Assembly (NCBI GenBank): GCA_051011415.1
Contig: JBPCTY010000089.1
Location: 1 to 12,661, forward strand
DNA: 12,661 nucleotides
Origin: SZUA-442 sp051011415
GTDB taxonomy: Bacteria; Actinomycetota; Acidimicrobiia; Spongiisociales; UBA5794
Direction: 5' to 3'
How positions within the stretch are numbered: position 1 is the stretch's first letter; each line of letters begins with the position of its first letter. The translations under genes were made by a program, and so were the position numbers. Positions 5,879 to 11,666 of the stretch are shown here, piece after piece. The notes beneath the pieces are model-generated. The model ran no database searches, had not been told where the DNA came from, and was given only the letters and a program-made list of their open reading frames with translations.

Positions 5879-7269
5879 TGTATCGATTCCTGTTCGCACT
5901 CGTTCTCATCTCCGCCGGTGTATTCGCTCCCGCGGCTCTTGGTGCAGACTCGTCGCCGATCGATCTTCAGTCGCTGATCGATGCTGCGGAACCCGGTGAT
6001 GTTCTGGTCCTCGACCAACCTGTCTACGAGGGTGGAATCACGATCAAGAAGCCGCTCACCCTCATCGGCGAGGGCATGCCTGTGATCGATGCCCGCGGCG
6101 AGGACAGCGTGATCCTGGTCGAGGCAGATGACGTCACCGTCGATGGTTTCATCATCAAAGCGAGCGGTGCATCACTGGACCGAGAGGACGCAGGCGTCTC
6201 GCTCACTGGCAAGCGAGCGACAATTCGCAACAACCAGTTTGAAGATGTGCTCTTCGGCGTGTTCCTGCGGGCAGCTCCAGACTCTCTTGTGGAGGGCAAC
6301 ACGTTTGGAGCCAAGGACGTCTTCATCGCTAACCGCGGCGACGGCATTCGGCTTTGGGAGGCTGAACGATCCGTTGTGCAAGACAACATCGTCGAAGGCG
6401 GGCGAGACACTGTGTTCTGGTTCACCGACGAGGTCGAGGTCCGAAACAACCAGATCTCGGGAGGTCGGTACGGCCTCCACTTCATGTACTCCGATGGTGC
6501 GATTGTCGAAGGCAACACCCTCACAGAGAACTCTGTCGGTGCCTTCATGATGTACAGCAGGGACGTAACCGTCCGCAACAACGTGATGGCCGAAAACTTC
6601 GGGCCCTCCGGGTATGGCCTTGGTCTGAAGGACATGGACCGCGTCGCTATCGAGGGCAATCGAATGGTCGGCAACCGAATCGGTATCTACTACGACAACA
6701 CGCCGTATGCCCACGACGAGTTCGGCTACACGTCACACAACCTCATCGCGTACAACCGCACAGGTGTCTTGCTCCAGCCTTCCGTGAAGCGCAACTTCTT
6801 CTCCGAGAATGCGTTCATCGACAACGGGGAGCAAGTGGGCTTCTCCGGGACTGGGTCCATCTCAGGAAATGAGTGGTCCCTCAATGGAGTGGGCAACTAC
6901 TGGAGCGACTTTGCCGGGTACGACGCAAACGGCGATGGCGTTGGCGACGTGACCTACAAGATCGATGATCTGTACAACACGCTGACTGACAGCCACCCTG
7001 AGCTGGCCTTCTTTCAGGACACTCCCGCTGCCCGTGCGATGAGCCTGTCCGCCGATCTGTTCCCCGTCCTCAGGCCAGACCCCTTGGTTGAGGACGCACA
7101 CCCCCTGATCGCTCGACCACAACTCTCTGTCTTGCCGGGTGACAGCGGAAATGCCGGCCGCGCAGCCCTTCTTCTGACCTCTTTCGTGATGGTTACCGGA
7201 GCGATCGCACTGATGGCCATCCCTTCGCGGCATCGCCGCACCGCACCCAACCGGAAGGCACACGCATGA
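5878..7269 (+). CDS. nosD: NosD, nitrous oxide reductase maturation beta-helix protein with C-terminal membrane anchor
   Basis: NosD is the extracytoplasmic partner of the NosFY transporter and is needed to build the sulfide-bridged CuZ centre. The 463-residue product has a Sec signal peptide (1-22, ending PAALGA). A right-handed parallel beta-helix of repeated turns follows (about 50-330), seen as recurring VEGNT, VRNN and IEGNRM units. Family landmarks are GLHFMYSDGAIVEGNT (199-214), GNYWSDFAGYDANGDG (339-354) and LFPVLRPDPLVEDAHPL (394-410). A hydrophobic stretch (about 426-448) followed by RHRR suggests a C-terminal membrane anchor. Many proteobacterial NosD proteins are soluble in the periplasm. 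The start ATG at 5878 shares its A with the nosB TGA stop (TGATG), implying translational coupling. The reading frame stays open far upstream inside nosB, but that part lacks a signal peptide and is not part of the protein. Confidence 0.95.
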   Translation: MYRFLFALVLISAGVFAPAALGADSSPIDLQSLIDAAEPGDVLVLDQPVYEGGITIKKPLTLIGEGMPVIDARGEDSVILVEADDVTVDGFIIKASGASLDREDAGVSLTGKRATIRNNQFEDVLFGVFLRAAPDSLVEGNTFGAKDVFIANRGDGIRLWEAERSVVQDNIVEGGRDTVFWFTDEVEVRNNQISGGRYGLHFMYSDGAIVEGNTLTENSVGAFMMYSRDVTVRNNVMAENFGPSGYGLGLKDMDRVAIEGNRMVGNRIGIYYDNTPYAHDEFGYTSHNLIAYNRTGVLLQPSVKRNFFSENAFIDNGEQVGFSGTGSISGNEWSLNGVGNYWSDFAGYDANGDGVGDVTYKIDDLYNTLTDSHPELAFFQDTPAARAMSLSADLFPVLRPDPLVEDAHPLIARPQLSVLPGDSGNAGRAALLLTSFVMVTGAIALMAIPSRHRRTAPNRKAHA

Positions 7270-8120
7270 TCGAGATCCGATCCCTCACGAAGAAGTACGG
7301 ACACACCGCAGTCGTTTCGGACTTCGACCTCGACATCGACGCAGGCGAATCGATCGCCCTGTGGGGACCAAACGGCGCAGGAAAGACGACTGTGGTTCGT
7401 TGTCTCTTGGGACTCGTGTCTTATCAGGGAACGATCACAGTTGGCGGCCTCGATGCAAAGACCCACGGGAAGGCCGTTCGAGGTGCGATGGGATACGTTC
7501 CACAGGAACTGTCGTTCTACGACGACATGACGGTCTACGACCTGCTCGACTACTCGGCGTCGCTGAGAGGCATCGAGCCGGAGCGTGTCGACGAAGTCAC
7601 CGAGATGGTCGAACTCGAGGACCACGTGTCCAAGAAGGTCCGCGAACTATCCGGCGGTCTCAAGCAGCGGTTGGGCATAGCTTCGGCGCTCCTCCCAGAT
7701 CCACCGATCCTCCTGCTCGACGAGCCGACATCGAATCTCGACGCACGAGCACGGGAATCAGCCATTGCGTTGCTCGAGGGTCTGCGTCACGAAGGACGAA
7801 CACTGATCGTCACATCTCACCATGTCGAGGAGATGGCAATGCTCGTCGATCGGGTCGTTGCCATGGAGCAAGGCGAGATCGAGGTCATTTGTGGACCATC
7901 GGACCTCGCCGACGAGCTGGGGCTCAAGGCATGGCTCCACCTGATCCTCTCGAACGGTTCAGCCCAACAGGCCCTGGGCATCCTTCACGAACACGGGTTC
8001 GAAGCTCGAATGAACTCCCGAGGCGTCCTGGTTGAGGTCTCGGCCCAGGGAAAGGGCGATGCCGTCGCTGCCCTCCAGCACGCCGGCCTGACCATCGAAG
8101 ACCTGGAGGTGTGGCGATGA
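7266..8120 (+). CDS. nosF: NosF, ABC transporter ATPase for CuZ maturation
   Basis: The cytoplasmic ATPase of the NosDFY complex, which is thought to pass sulfur needed for CuZ to the outside. The 284 residues hold all ABC motifs: Walker A GPNGAGKTT (34-42), Q-loop Gln80 in GYVPQELSFYDDM, signature LSGGLKQR (128-135), Walker B ILLLDEP (148-154), D-loop SNLDAR (156-161) and the switch histidine in TSHHVEE (183-189). A C-terminal extension of about 70 residues (215-284) resembles the regulatory tail of the CcmA/DrrA-like ATPases to which NosF belongs. ATG 7266 overlaps the nosD stop by four bases (ATGA). The stop overlaps nosY in the same way, so stoichiometry with NosY is probably set by coupling. 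Confidence 0.96.
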   Translation: MIEIRSLTKKYGHTAVVSDFDLDIDAGESIALWGPNGAGKTTVVRCLLGLVSYQGTITVGGLDAKTHGKAVRGAMGYVPQELSFYDDMTVYDLLDYSASLRGIEPERVDEVTEMVELEDHVSKKVRELSGGLKQRLGIASALLPDPPILLLDEPTSNLDARARESAIALLEGLRHEGRTLIVTSHHVEEMAMLVDRVVAMEQGEIEVICGPSDLADELGLKAWLHLILSNGSAQQALGILHEHGFEARMNSRGVLVEVSAQGKGDAVAALQHAGLTIEDLEVWR

Positions 8121-8983
8121 CCTCGTACACGATCGAAGCAACGTCTGAAGGGATCCAGGGATCGCTGGTCGCTGCTATTGCACGCAAAGAGATCAGCGAG
8201 GCGCTTCGATCGAAGTGGTTCTGGATGTGGACTGGTGCGTTCGCTGGGCTGGCTGCCTTCATGGCAACGGTTGCTCTCCCGGGCAGCCAGGTTGCGGGAT
8301 TCGGCACGTTTGGGCGCACAGCGGCGTCGCTCGTTGCGCTTGCCCAGATCATCATTCCGTTGATGGGTCTGACCCTCGGCGCGTACTCGATTGCAGGCCA
8401 ACGTGAGAGCGGAGCGCTGCGATTCCTCCTTAGCCACCCGATCAGCCGGAGCGAGGCATTCCTCGGAACGTATCTCGGGCTCGCTACCGCCCTCGCTGCC
8501 ACGGTGTTCGGTGGGTTCGGAGTTGCGGGCGTGATCGCCGTCGCTCAGGGCGGTGGAGCGAACGCAGGGAGCTTCGTTCGCATCGCTCTGCTCTCGTGGC
8601 TATTGGCTGTTTCCATGCTGGGCTTCGGGATGCTCATCTCGACCTTTACTCAGCGAGGCAGTGCCGCGCTCGGCATCGCTGTATTCGTGTGGCTCGGGCT
8701 CGCGTTCATCGGCGACCTCGGCGTGATGGGTTCTGCCATCGCCACCAAGGTTCCCACGTGGGGGCTTCTCGTGACGGCGGTTGCCAACCCTGTCGAGGCG
8801 TTCAGGCTCGCATCCCTCACTGCGTTCTCCGGCTCACTTGACGTGCTTGGCCCCGCCGGGACATATGCCGTCGACACCTTCGGCGCTGCTCTTGGATCCA
8901 TCCTGTTTCTCGCTGTCGTCATCTGGGCGGTGGTGCCAGTCGGTGTTGCGTGGCTCCGGTTCACGCGTGGAGGAGACGTATGA
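8117..8983 (+). CDS. nosY: NosY, ABC-2-type permease for CuZ maturation
   Basis: The membrane subunit that pairs with NosF and docks NosD outside. The 288-residue product has an amphipathic N-terminal segment with the coupling-type sequence IARKEISEALRSKWFW (21-36). Six hydrophobic segments can be traced: about 37-53, 70-92, 115-142, 153-176, 182-206 and 255-279. Conserved landmarks are GQRESGALRFLLSHPISR (94-111) and ANPVEAFRL (223-231), both typical of NosY. I set the start at ATG 8117 because GGAGG (8105-8109) lies 7 bases upstream and the ATG overlaps the nosF stop (ATGA). A GTG at 8111 would add two residues and is less well placed. The end overlaps the nosL start in the same ATGA pattern. 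Confidence 0.94.
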   Translation: MTSYTIEATSEGIQGSLVAAIARKEISEALRSKWFWMWTGAFAGLAAFMATVALPGSQVAGFGTFGRTAASLVALAQIIIPLMGLTLGAYSIAGQRESGALRFLLSHPISRSEAFLGTYLGLATALAATVFGGFGVAGVIAVAQGGGANAGSFVRIALLSWLLAVSMLGFGMLISTFTQRGSAALGIAVFVWLGLAFIGDLGVMGSAIATKVPTWGLLVTAVANPVEAFRLASLTAFSGSLDVLGPAGTYAVDTFGAALGSILFLAVVIWAVVPVGVAWLRFTRGGDV

Positions 8984-9504
8984 ACACAATCCGAACAACT
9001 CTCATCGTGGTTGCGATTGCATTGCTCGGTGCCGCATGTGGAACGGCAGATGCAAGTGGCCCCCCAGAAATCCAGTACGGCAGGGACATCTGTGTTGAGT
9101 GCAACATGATCATCTCCGAAGCGAGGTTCGCCACGGCGTACCGATTGGCTGACGGCACAGACCGCAAGTTCGATGACGTCGGAGACATGGTCGTCTACCT
9201 TCAGGAGACCGGCGAGACCCCGACCGATTCGTGGGTCCATGACTTCGAAACGGAAGAATGGATCGAGGCCTCCGCCGCCCACTTCGTGCCGACACTAAGC
9301 GTGTCGTCACCAATGGGGCACTCGATAGTTGCGTTCTCAGACCTCGAGCGCGCGACCGCATTCGCCGTCGATGTTGGGGGCGAAGTCATTCACTGGGACG
9401 TTGTCCGAGCGCTTCCTGCCGCAGACGGGTTGGTCGGACACCATCACATGGGCATACAAATGGACGACGAATCAAATGACGACCACAGTCGACACGACAG
9501 CTAA
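8980..9504 (+). CDS. nosL: NosL, copper-chaperone lipoprotein with His/Asp-rich tail
   Basis: NosL is an extracytoplasmic Cu(I)-binding lipoprotein that supplies copper for NosZ assembly. The 174-residue product begins with a lipoprotein signal (lipobox LLGAAC, Cys20). It carries the family copper motif CVECNM (38-43: two Cys and a Met) and the conserved MIISEARFATAYRL and KFDDVGDMV stretches, and later PMGHSIVAF (111-119) with a further Met and His. The last about 22 residues are unusual: GHHHMGIQMDDESNDDHSRH contains five histidines, two methionines and five aspartates, and looks like an extra metal-binding tail. ATG 8980 overlaps the nosY stop, and GGAGG (8969-8973) lies 6 bases before it. 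An in-frame ATG at 8950 would disrupt the signal peptide and lies well inside nosY. Confidence 0.94.
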   Translation: MNTIRTTLIVVAIALLGAACGTADASGPPEIQYGRDICVECNMIISEARFATAYRLADGTDRKFDDVGDMVVYLQETGETPTDSWVHDFETEEWIEASAAHFVPTLSVSSPMGHSIVAFSDLERATAFAVDVGGEVIHWDVVRALPAADGLVGHHHMGIQMDDESNDDHSRHDS

Positions 9505-9517
9505 GCGATAGGATCGC
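9505..9517 (+). repeat. Small inverted repeat just after the nosL stop
   Basis: GCGAT (9505-9509), a 3-base loop and ATCGC (9513-9517) form a perfect five-pair hairpin immediately after the nosL TAA. There is no U-run, so full termination is unlikely. It could protect the 3' end of the nos message or cause partial read-through into the cytochrome gene. Confidence 0.3.
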
Positions 9518-9524
9518 ATACTCA

Positions 9525-9538
9525 TGAACTCAGTAATC
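9525..9538 (+). promoter_or_regulatory. Candidate Rrf2 operator upstream of the cytochrome c gene
   Basis: TGAACTCAGTAATC matches the rrf2-3 leader motif TGAACTAAGGAATC (10070-10083) at 12 of 14 positions. Here it does not overlap a Shine-Dalgarno sequence, so the likeness is not explained by ribosome binding. A TAGGAT (9509-9514) lies at the same offset upstream as the -10 of rrf2-3, and CATACT (9517-9522) is an alternative. No good -35 is seen, so an internal promoter is only possible. Confidence 0.35.
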
Positions 9539-9570
9539 AATACGACGACCGGATGCAAGGGAGAGACACC

Positions 9571-9969
9571 ATGACGATCAAGAAACTGGCCCTCGGCGTG
9601 GCCGTGCTGGCACTCGCACTCGCTGCATGCGGTGGAGGCGACAGCGGCAGCTCCGATACCACAGCGGGTTCGGGCGGTGGCGTCGATGCGGGCGATCCAG
9701 TCAATGGGGCGTCTGTGTACTCCGGAACATGCGCGACGTGTCACGGGACCGACCTCGGCGGTATCGAGGGACTGGGTAGGGAGCTAGCCCCGAGCGAATT
9801 CGTGGCTGAGCGCACCGAGAACCAGCTGGCGGAGTTCATCAGCATCGGCCGACCCGCCGACGACCCGGCGAACGAAACTGGTGTCGACATGCCGCCCCGA
9901 GGAGGGAACCCCTCCCTCTCCGATCAGGACCTCCGTGACGTATCCGCCTATCTCAAGGCACAGCAGTAG
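9571..9969 (+). CDS. Monohaem cytochrome c lipoprotein, probable electron donor to NosZ
   Basis: A 132-residue class I cytochrome c. It has a lipoprotein signal (lipobox ALAAC, Cys20) and a Gly/Ser/Thr-rich spacer (21-45) that would hold the haem domain away from the membrane. One haem attachment site CATCH follows (54-58; axial His58), and Met107 in VDMPPRGG is the likely sixth ligand. The C-terminal helix SLSDQDLRDVSAYLKAQQ (115-132) is typical of small cytochromes. I chose ATG 9571 because AAGGGAG lies 7 bases upstream and it gives a standard signal peptide; the ATG at 9553 lies before that Shine-Dalgarno. It follows nosL by 66 bases with no strong terminator between them. With no NosR, NosC, NosG or NosH in the locus and no haem on NosZ, this protein is the best candidate to feed NosZ. 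Haem attachment would need a cytochrome c maturation system encoded elsewhere. Confidence 0.92.
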   Translation: MTIKKLALGVAVLALALAACGGGDSGSSDTTAGSGGGVDAGDPVNGASVYSGTCATCHGTDLGGIEGLGRELAPSEFVAERTENQLAEFISIGRPADDPANETGVDMPPRGGNPSLSDQDLRDVSAYLKAQQ

Positions 9970-10030
9970 CCAGGCCGGAAGTCGTTTCATCCGACCACAC
10001 ATGGTTCCGTAGAGAGCGCATCGATGAGTT

Positions 10031-10059
10031 CTGCCAAAAGAGAACGCCTCAGTTACTAT
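10031..10059 (+). promoter_or_regulatory. Predicted promoter of rrf2-3
   Basis: CTGCCA (10031-10036, 4 of 6) and TACTAT (10054-10059, 5 of 6; same hexamer as the rrf2-2 promoter) are 17 bases apart. Transcription would start near 10066, giving a leader of about 20 bases. The rest of the 9970-10086 gap shows no clear terminator. Confidence 0.5.
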
Positions 10060-10083
10060 CAGACACATCTGAACTAAGGAATC
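10059..10083 (+). promoter_or_regulatory. Inverted repeat and candidate Rrf2 operator in the rrf2-3 leader
   Basis: TCAGA (10059-10063) and TCTGA (10068-10072) form a perfect palindrome with a 4-base centre covering the predicted transcription start. The 14-mer TGAACTAAGGAATC (10070-10083) overlaps it and sits at about +5 to +18, the same place as in the rrf2-1 leader. The motif includes AAGGA, the Shine-Dalgarno 6 bases before GTG 10087. Confidence 0.45.
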
Positions 10084-10086
10084 CAC

Positions 10087-10503
10087 GTGCGTCTCGAAAT
10101 GACCAAGAAGTCAGACCTCGCACTCAAGTCGTTGCGATGCATCGGTGATGCCGAGGGTCAGCTTGTCGCTGGAAAGTGGCTCGCCGAAAAGCTGTCGATC
10201 ACGACCCACTACCTACCGCAGGTGATCTCTCCTCTCGTGAAGGCTGGCTGGGTTGCGTCGACACCGGGGCCACGGGGTGGGTACCGACTTCTCGAAGAGC
10301 TGGACTCGATCTCCGTTCTGGACGTGATTGAGGTAATCGAGGGCCGGATCGAGGATCAGGGCTGTGTCCAACGCGGTATCCCATGCCCAGAGCAGGATCT
10401 TTGTGCTTTGCACGCTCCCTGGCAGACGGCTCGAGATGCGATGTTGTTGGAACTCTCTGCGGCGACCGTTGCGGCCAACGTCCGGCCCTGCAGCGAGATC
10501 TGA
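10087..10503 (+). CDS. Rrf2-family transcriptional regulator 3 (three-Cys, NsrR/IscR-like)
   Basis: A 138-residue Rrf2 regulator closing the nos locus. It starts MRLEMTKKSDLALKSL from a GTG preceded by AAGGA at 6 bases. Helix-turn-helix residues are at about 29-57 (WLAEKLSITTHYLPQVISPL then VKAGWV) and the wing is GPRGGYRL (61-68). Unlike its two paralogues it keeps three cysteines in the ligand loop: Cys93, Cys100 and Cys106, spaced C-x6-C-x5-C. IscR and NsrR use C-x5-C-x5-C, so this spacing is one residue longer. His109 follows as in IscR, and Asp10 may match the NsrR aspartate ligand. It is therefore the most likely of the three to hold a classic Fe-S cluster and to respond to NO or cluster supply. 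It has its own promoter and probably regulates itself, with possible cross-control of the other leaders. Confidence 0.92.
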   Translation: MRLEMTKKSDLALKSLRCIGDAEGQLVAGKWLAEKLSITTHYLPQVISPLVKAGWVASTPGPRGGYRLLEELDSISVLDVIEVIEGRIEDQGCVQRGIPCPEQDLCALHAPWQTARDAMLLELSAATVAANVRPCSEI

Positions 10504-10593
10504 CCTAGCGCCCCAGAGCCCGGTTCGTCAGTCTCGGTTTCTCCGCTGGGCACGCAGGTCCAAGACTCTTCCATCGTGTGGTCCCTCTCAATT

Positions 10594-10615
10594 GGAGGTG
10601 CTCCTCGTAACCTCC
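10594..10615 (+). repeat. Inverted repeat ahead of the zinc-ribbon gene
   Basis: GGAGGT (10594-10599) and ACCTCC (10610-10615) are perfect complements separated by 10 bases. The left arm's GGAG can also pair with CTCC at 10601-10604, so two hairpins compete. The left arm looks like a Shine-Dalgarno but lies too far (about 24 bases) from the ATG at 10623, unless folding brings it closer. The gap 10504-10622 shows nothing else. Confidence 0.35.
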
Positions 10616-10622
10616 GCGACGC

Positions 10623-11597
10623 ATGAGTGATGATCAGACCCCAATGCCAGTTTGTGTGCACTGCGGGACCGCGCGCCCGGCGGACGAACCGGTGTGCCCA
10701 AACTGCGGCAAGCCGTGGATAGACGAGCGCGTAGATCCTGATGCAGGGGTTGTCCCGTCCCCAGCTGGCACCGACGAAGCAGCTGCGGCCGGTGCCGCGG
10801 TCATTGCCGGCGGTGCTCTCGATGACACCGGAGAGTTCGCATTCGAGGACTGGACCATGCCGCCGGAGAAGCCGCGAAGCAAAGCGCTGTGGCTGATCCC
10901 GATCGTTCTTCTGGCCGGCTTGGCAGTTCTGTGGGCGATGGTGTTCCTCGACTCAGATCAAGCGACCACAACGACGGTCGAAGCCGCACCAACCACGACA
11001 GTTGTCGAGACCACAACGACCGTCTCCGACACGACGACCACAAGCCCCGAGACCACCACGAGCACCAGTACGACCACGACCGTTCCGTGGCCTCCCCCAT
11101 CAGCTTGGAGTCCAGTTGGAGATCCAATTCCCGCCGAGGATTTGCCGCTCATGGCCGCCGGAATCGGTGATCTCGACTTCGGGCAGAGCATCGAGGATGT
11201 TGCAGGCATGCTCACCGCGAGCTTTGGCGAGGCGGAGCTATCCGGCGTCGATGGCGTTTGTGGCCCCGAAGAGGGCTACTGGCTGCAATGGGGTGAGCTA
11301 CAGGTCACATTCGACGGATACGAGGCCGGATCGACCTTCGTGAGCTATCAGTACGAGGACGTCGGTTCCGACACGTCTCTTGGACTCGTCACGCTGTCCG
11401 GCCTCGCGCTTGGCGATACGGTCGAGACGCTGAAGACGATCTACAGCCAGTTCACAATCACCTTTGAGATCATCGACAACCGCGACTACTTCCGACTCCT
11501 CTCAGCGGGTGAGTTGCTCCTCTGGGGACCAGTGACATCCCCAGAGAACGACGGAATCGTCGAAGGCATCTACAGTCCTAGTCCGTGCACAGGATGA
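10623..11597 (+). CDS. Zinc-ribbon single-pass membrane protein with Thr-rich stalk, function unknown
   Basis: A 324-residue protein I do not recognise as a named family. The N-terminus is a zinc ribbon with CVHC (11-14) and CPNC (25-28), facing the cytoplasm. An acidic, Ala-rich linker follows (35-80), then one transmembrane helix (about 88-109, LWLIPIVLLAGLAVLWAMVF). A Thr-rich stalk (115-154) leads into an extracytoplasmic domain (about 160-324). Within that domain two similar units can be seen, GDLDFGQSIEDVAGMLTASF (182-201) and LSGLALGDTVETLKTIYSQF (258-277). This suggests a duplicated fold of the 'G.s.e.v...l' type. Cys213 and Cys322 could form a disulfide. No good Shine-Dalgarno sequence is placed before ATG 10623; the upstream hairpin may matter. 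Architecture suggests a surface or wall-associated sensor or scaffold. There is no evidence linking it to N2O reduction. Confidence 0.8.
   Translation: MSDDQTPMPVCVHCGTARPADEPVCPNCGKPWIDERVDPDAGVVPSPAGTDEAAAAGAAVIAGGALDDTGEFAFEDWTMPPEKPRSKALWLIPIVLLAGLAVLWAMVFLDSDQATTTTVEAAPTTTVVETTTTVSDTTTTSPETTTSTSTTTTVPWPPPSAWSPVGDPIPAEDLPLMAAGIGDLDFGQSIEDVAGMLTASFGEAELSGVDGVCGPEEGYWLQWGELQVTFDGYEAGSTFVSYQYEDVGSDTSLGLVTLSGLALGDTVETLKTIYSQFTITFEIIDNRDYFRLLSAGELLLWGPVTSPENDGIVEGIYSPSPCTG
10965..11084 (+). repeat. Low-complexity Thr-codon tract (ACC/ACG/ACA runs)
   Basis: This stretch of the zinc-ribbon gene is dominated by threonine codons with irregular Val, Ser, Glu and Pro interruptions. Threonine codons vary (ACA, ACC, ACG), so it is protein-level low complexity rather than a perfect DNA tandem repeat. 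Such stalks in actinobacterial surface proteins are often flexible and may be O-mannosylated. Confidence 0.6.
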
Positions 11598-11666
11598 GAA
11601 CCCAAAACCGCTAGGACACATCGCCCGTAGCATTACGTGGACCACCTAGACCGAGGTAGCCAGAGC

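Noticed and set aside
9505..9517. Hairpin after nosL as an intrinsic terminator of the nos operon
   Set aside because: The stem has only five pairs and no U-run follows, so it is listed only as a small inverted repeat.
10965..11084. Possible tandem DNA repeat or phase-variable tract
   Set aside because: The repeated ACN codons are irregular, with several codons and interruptions. It reads as a Thr-rich protein stalk, not a slippage-prone repeat.
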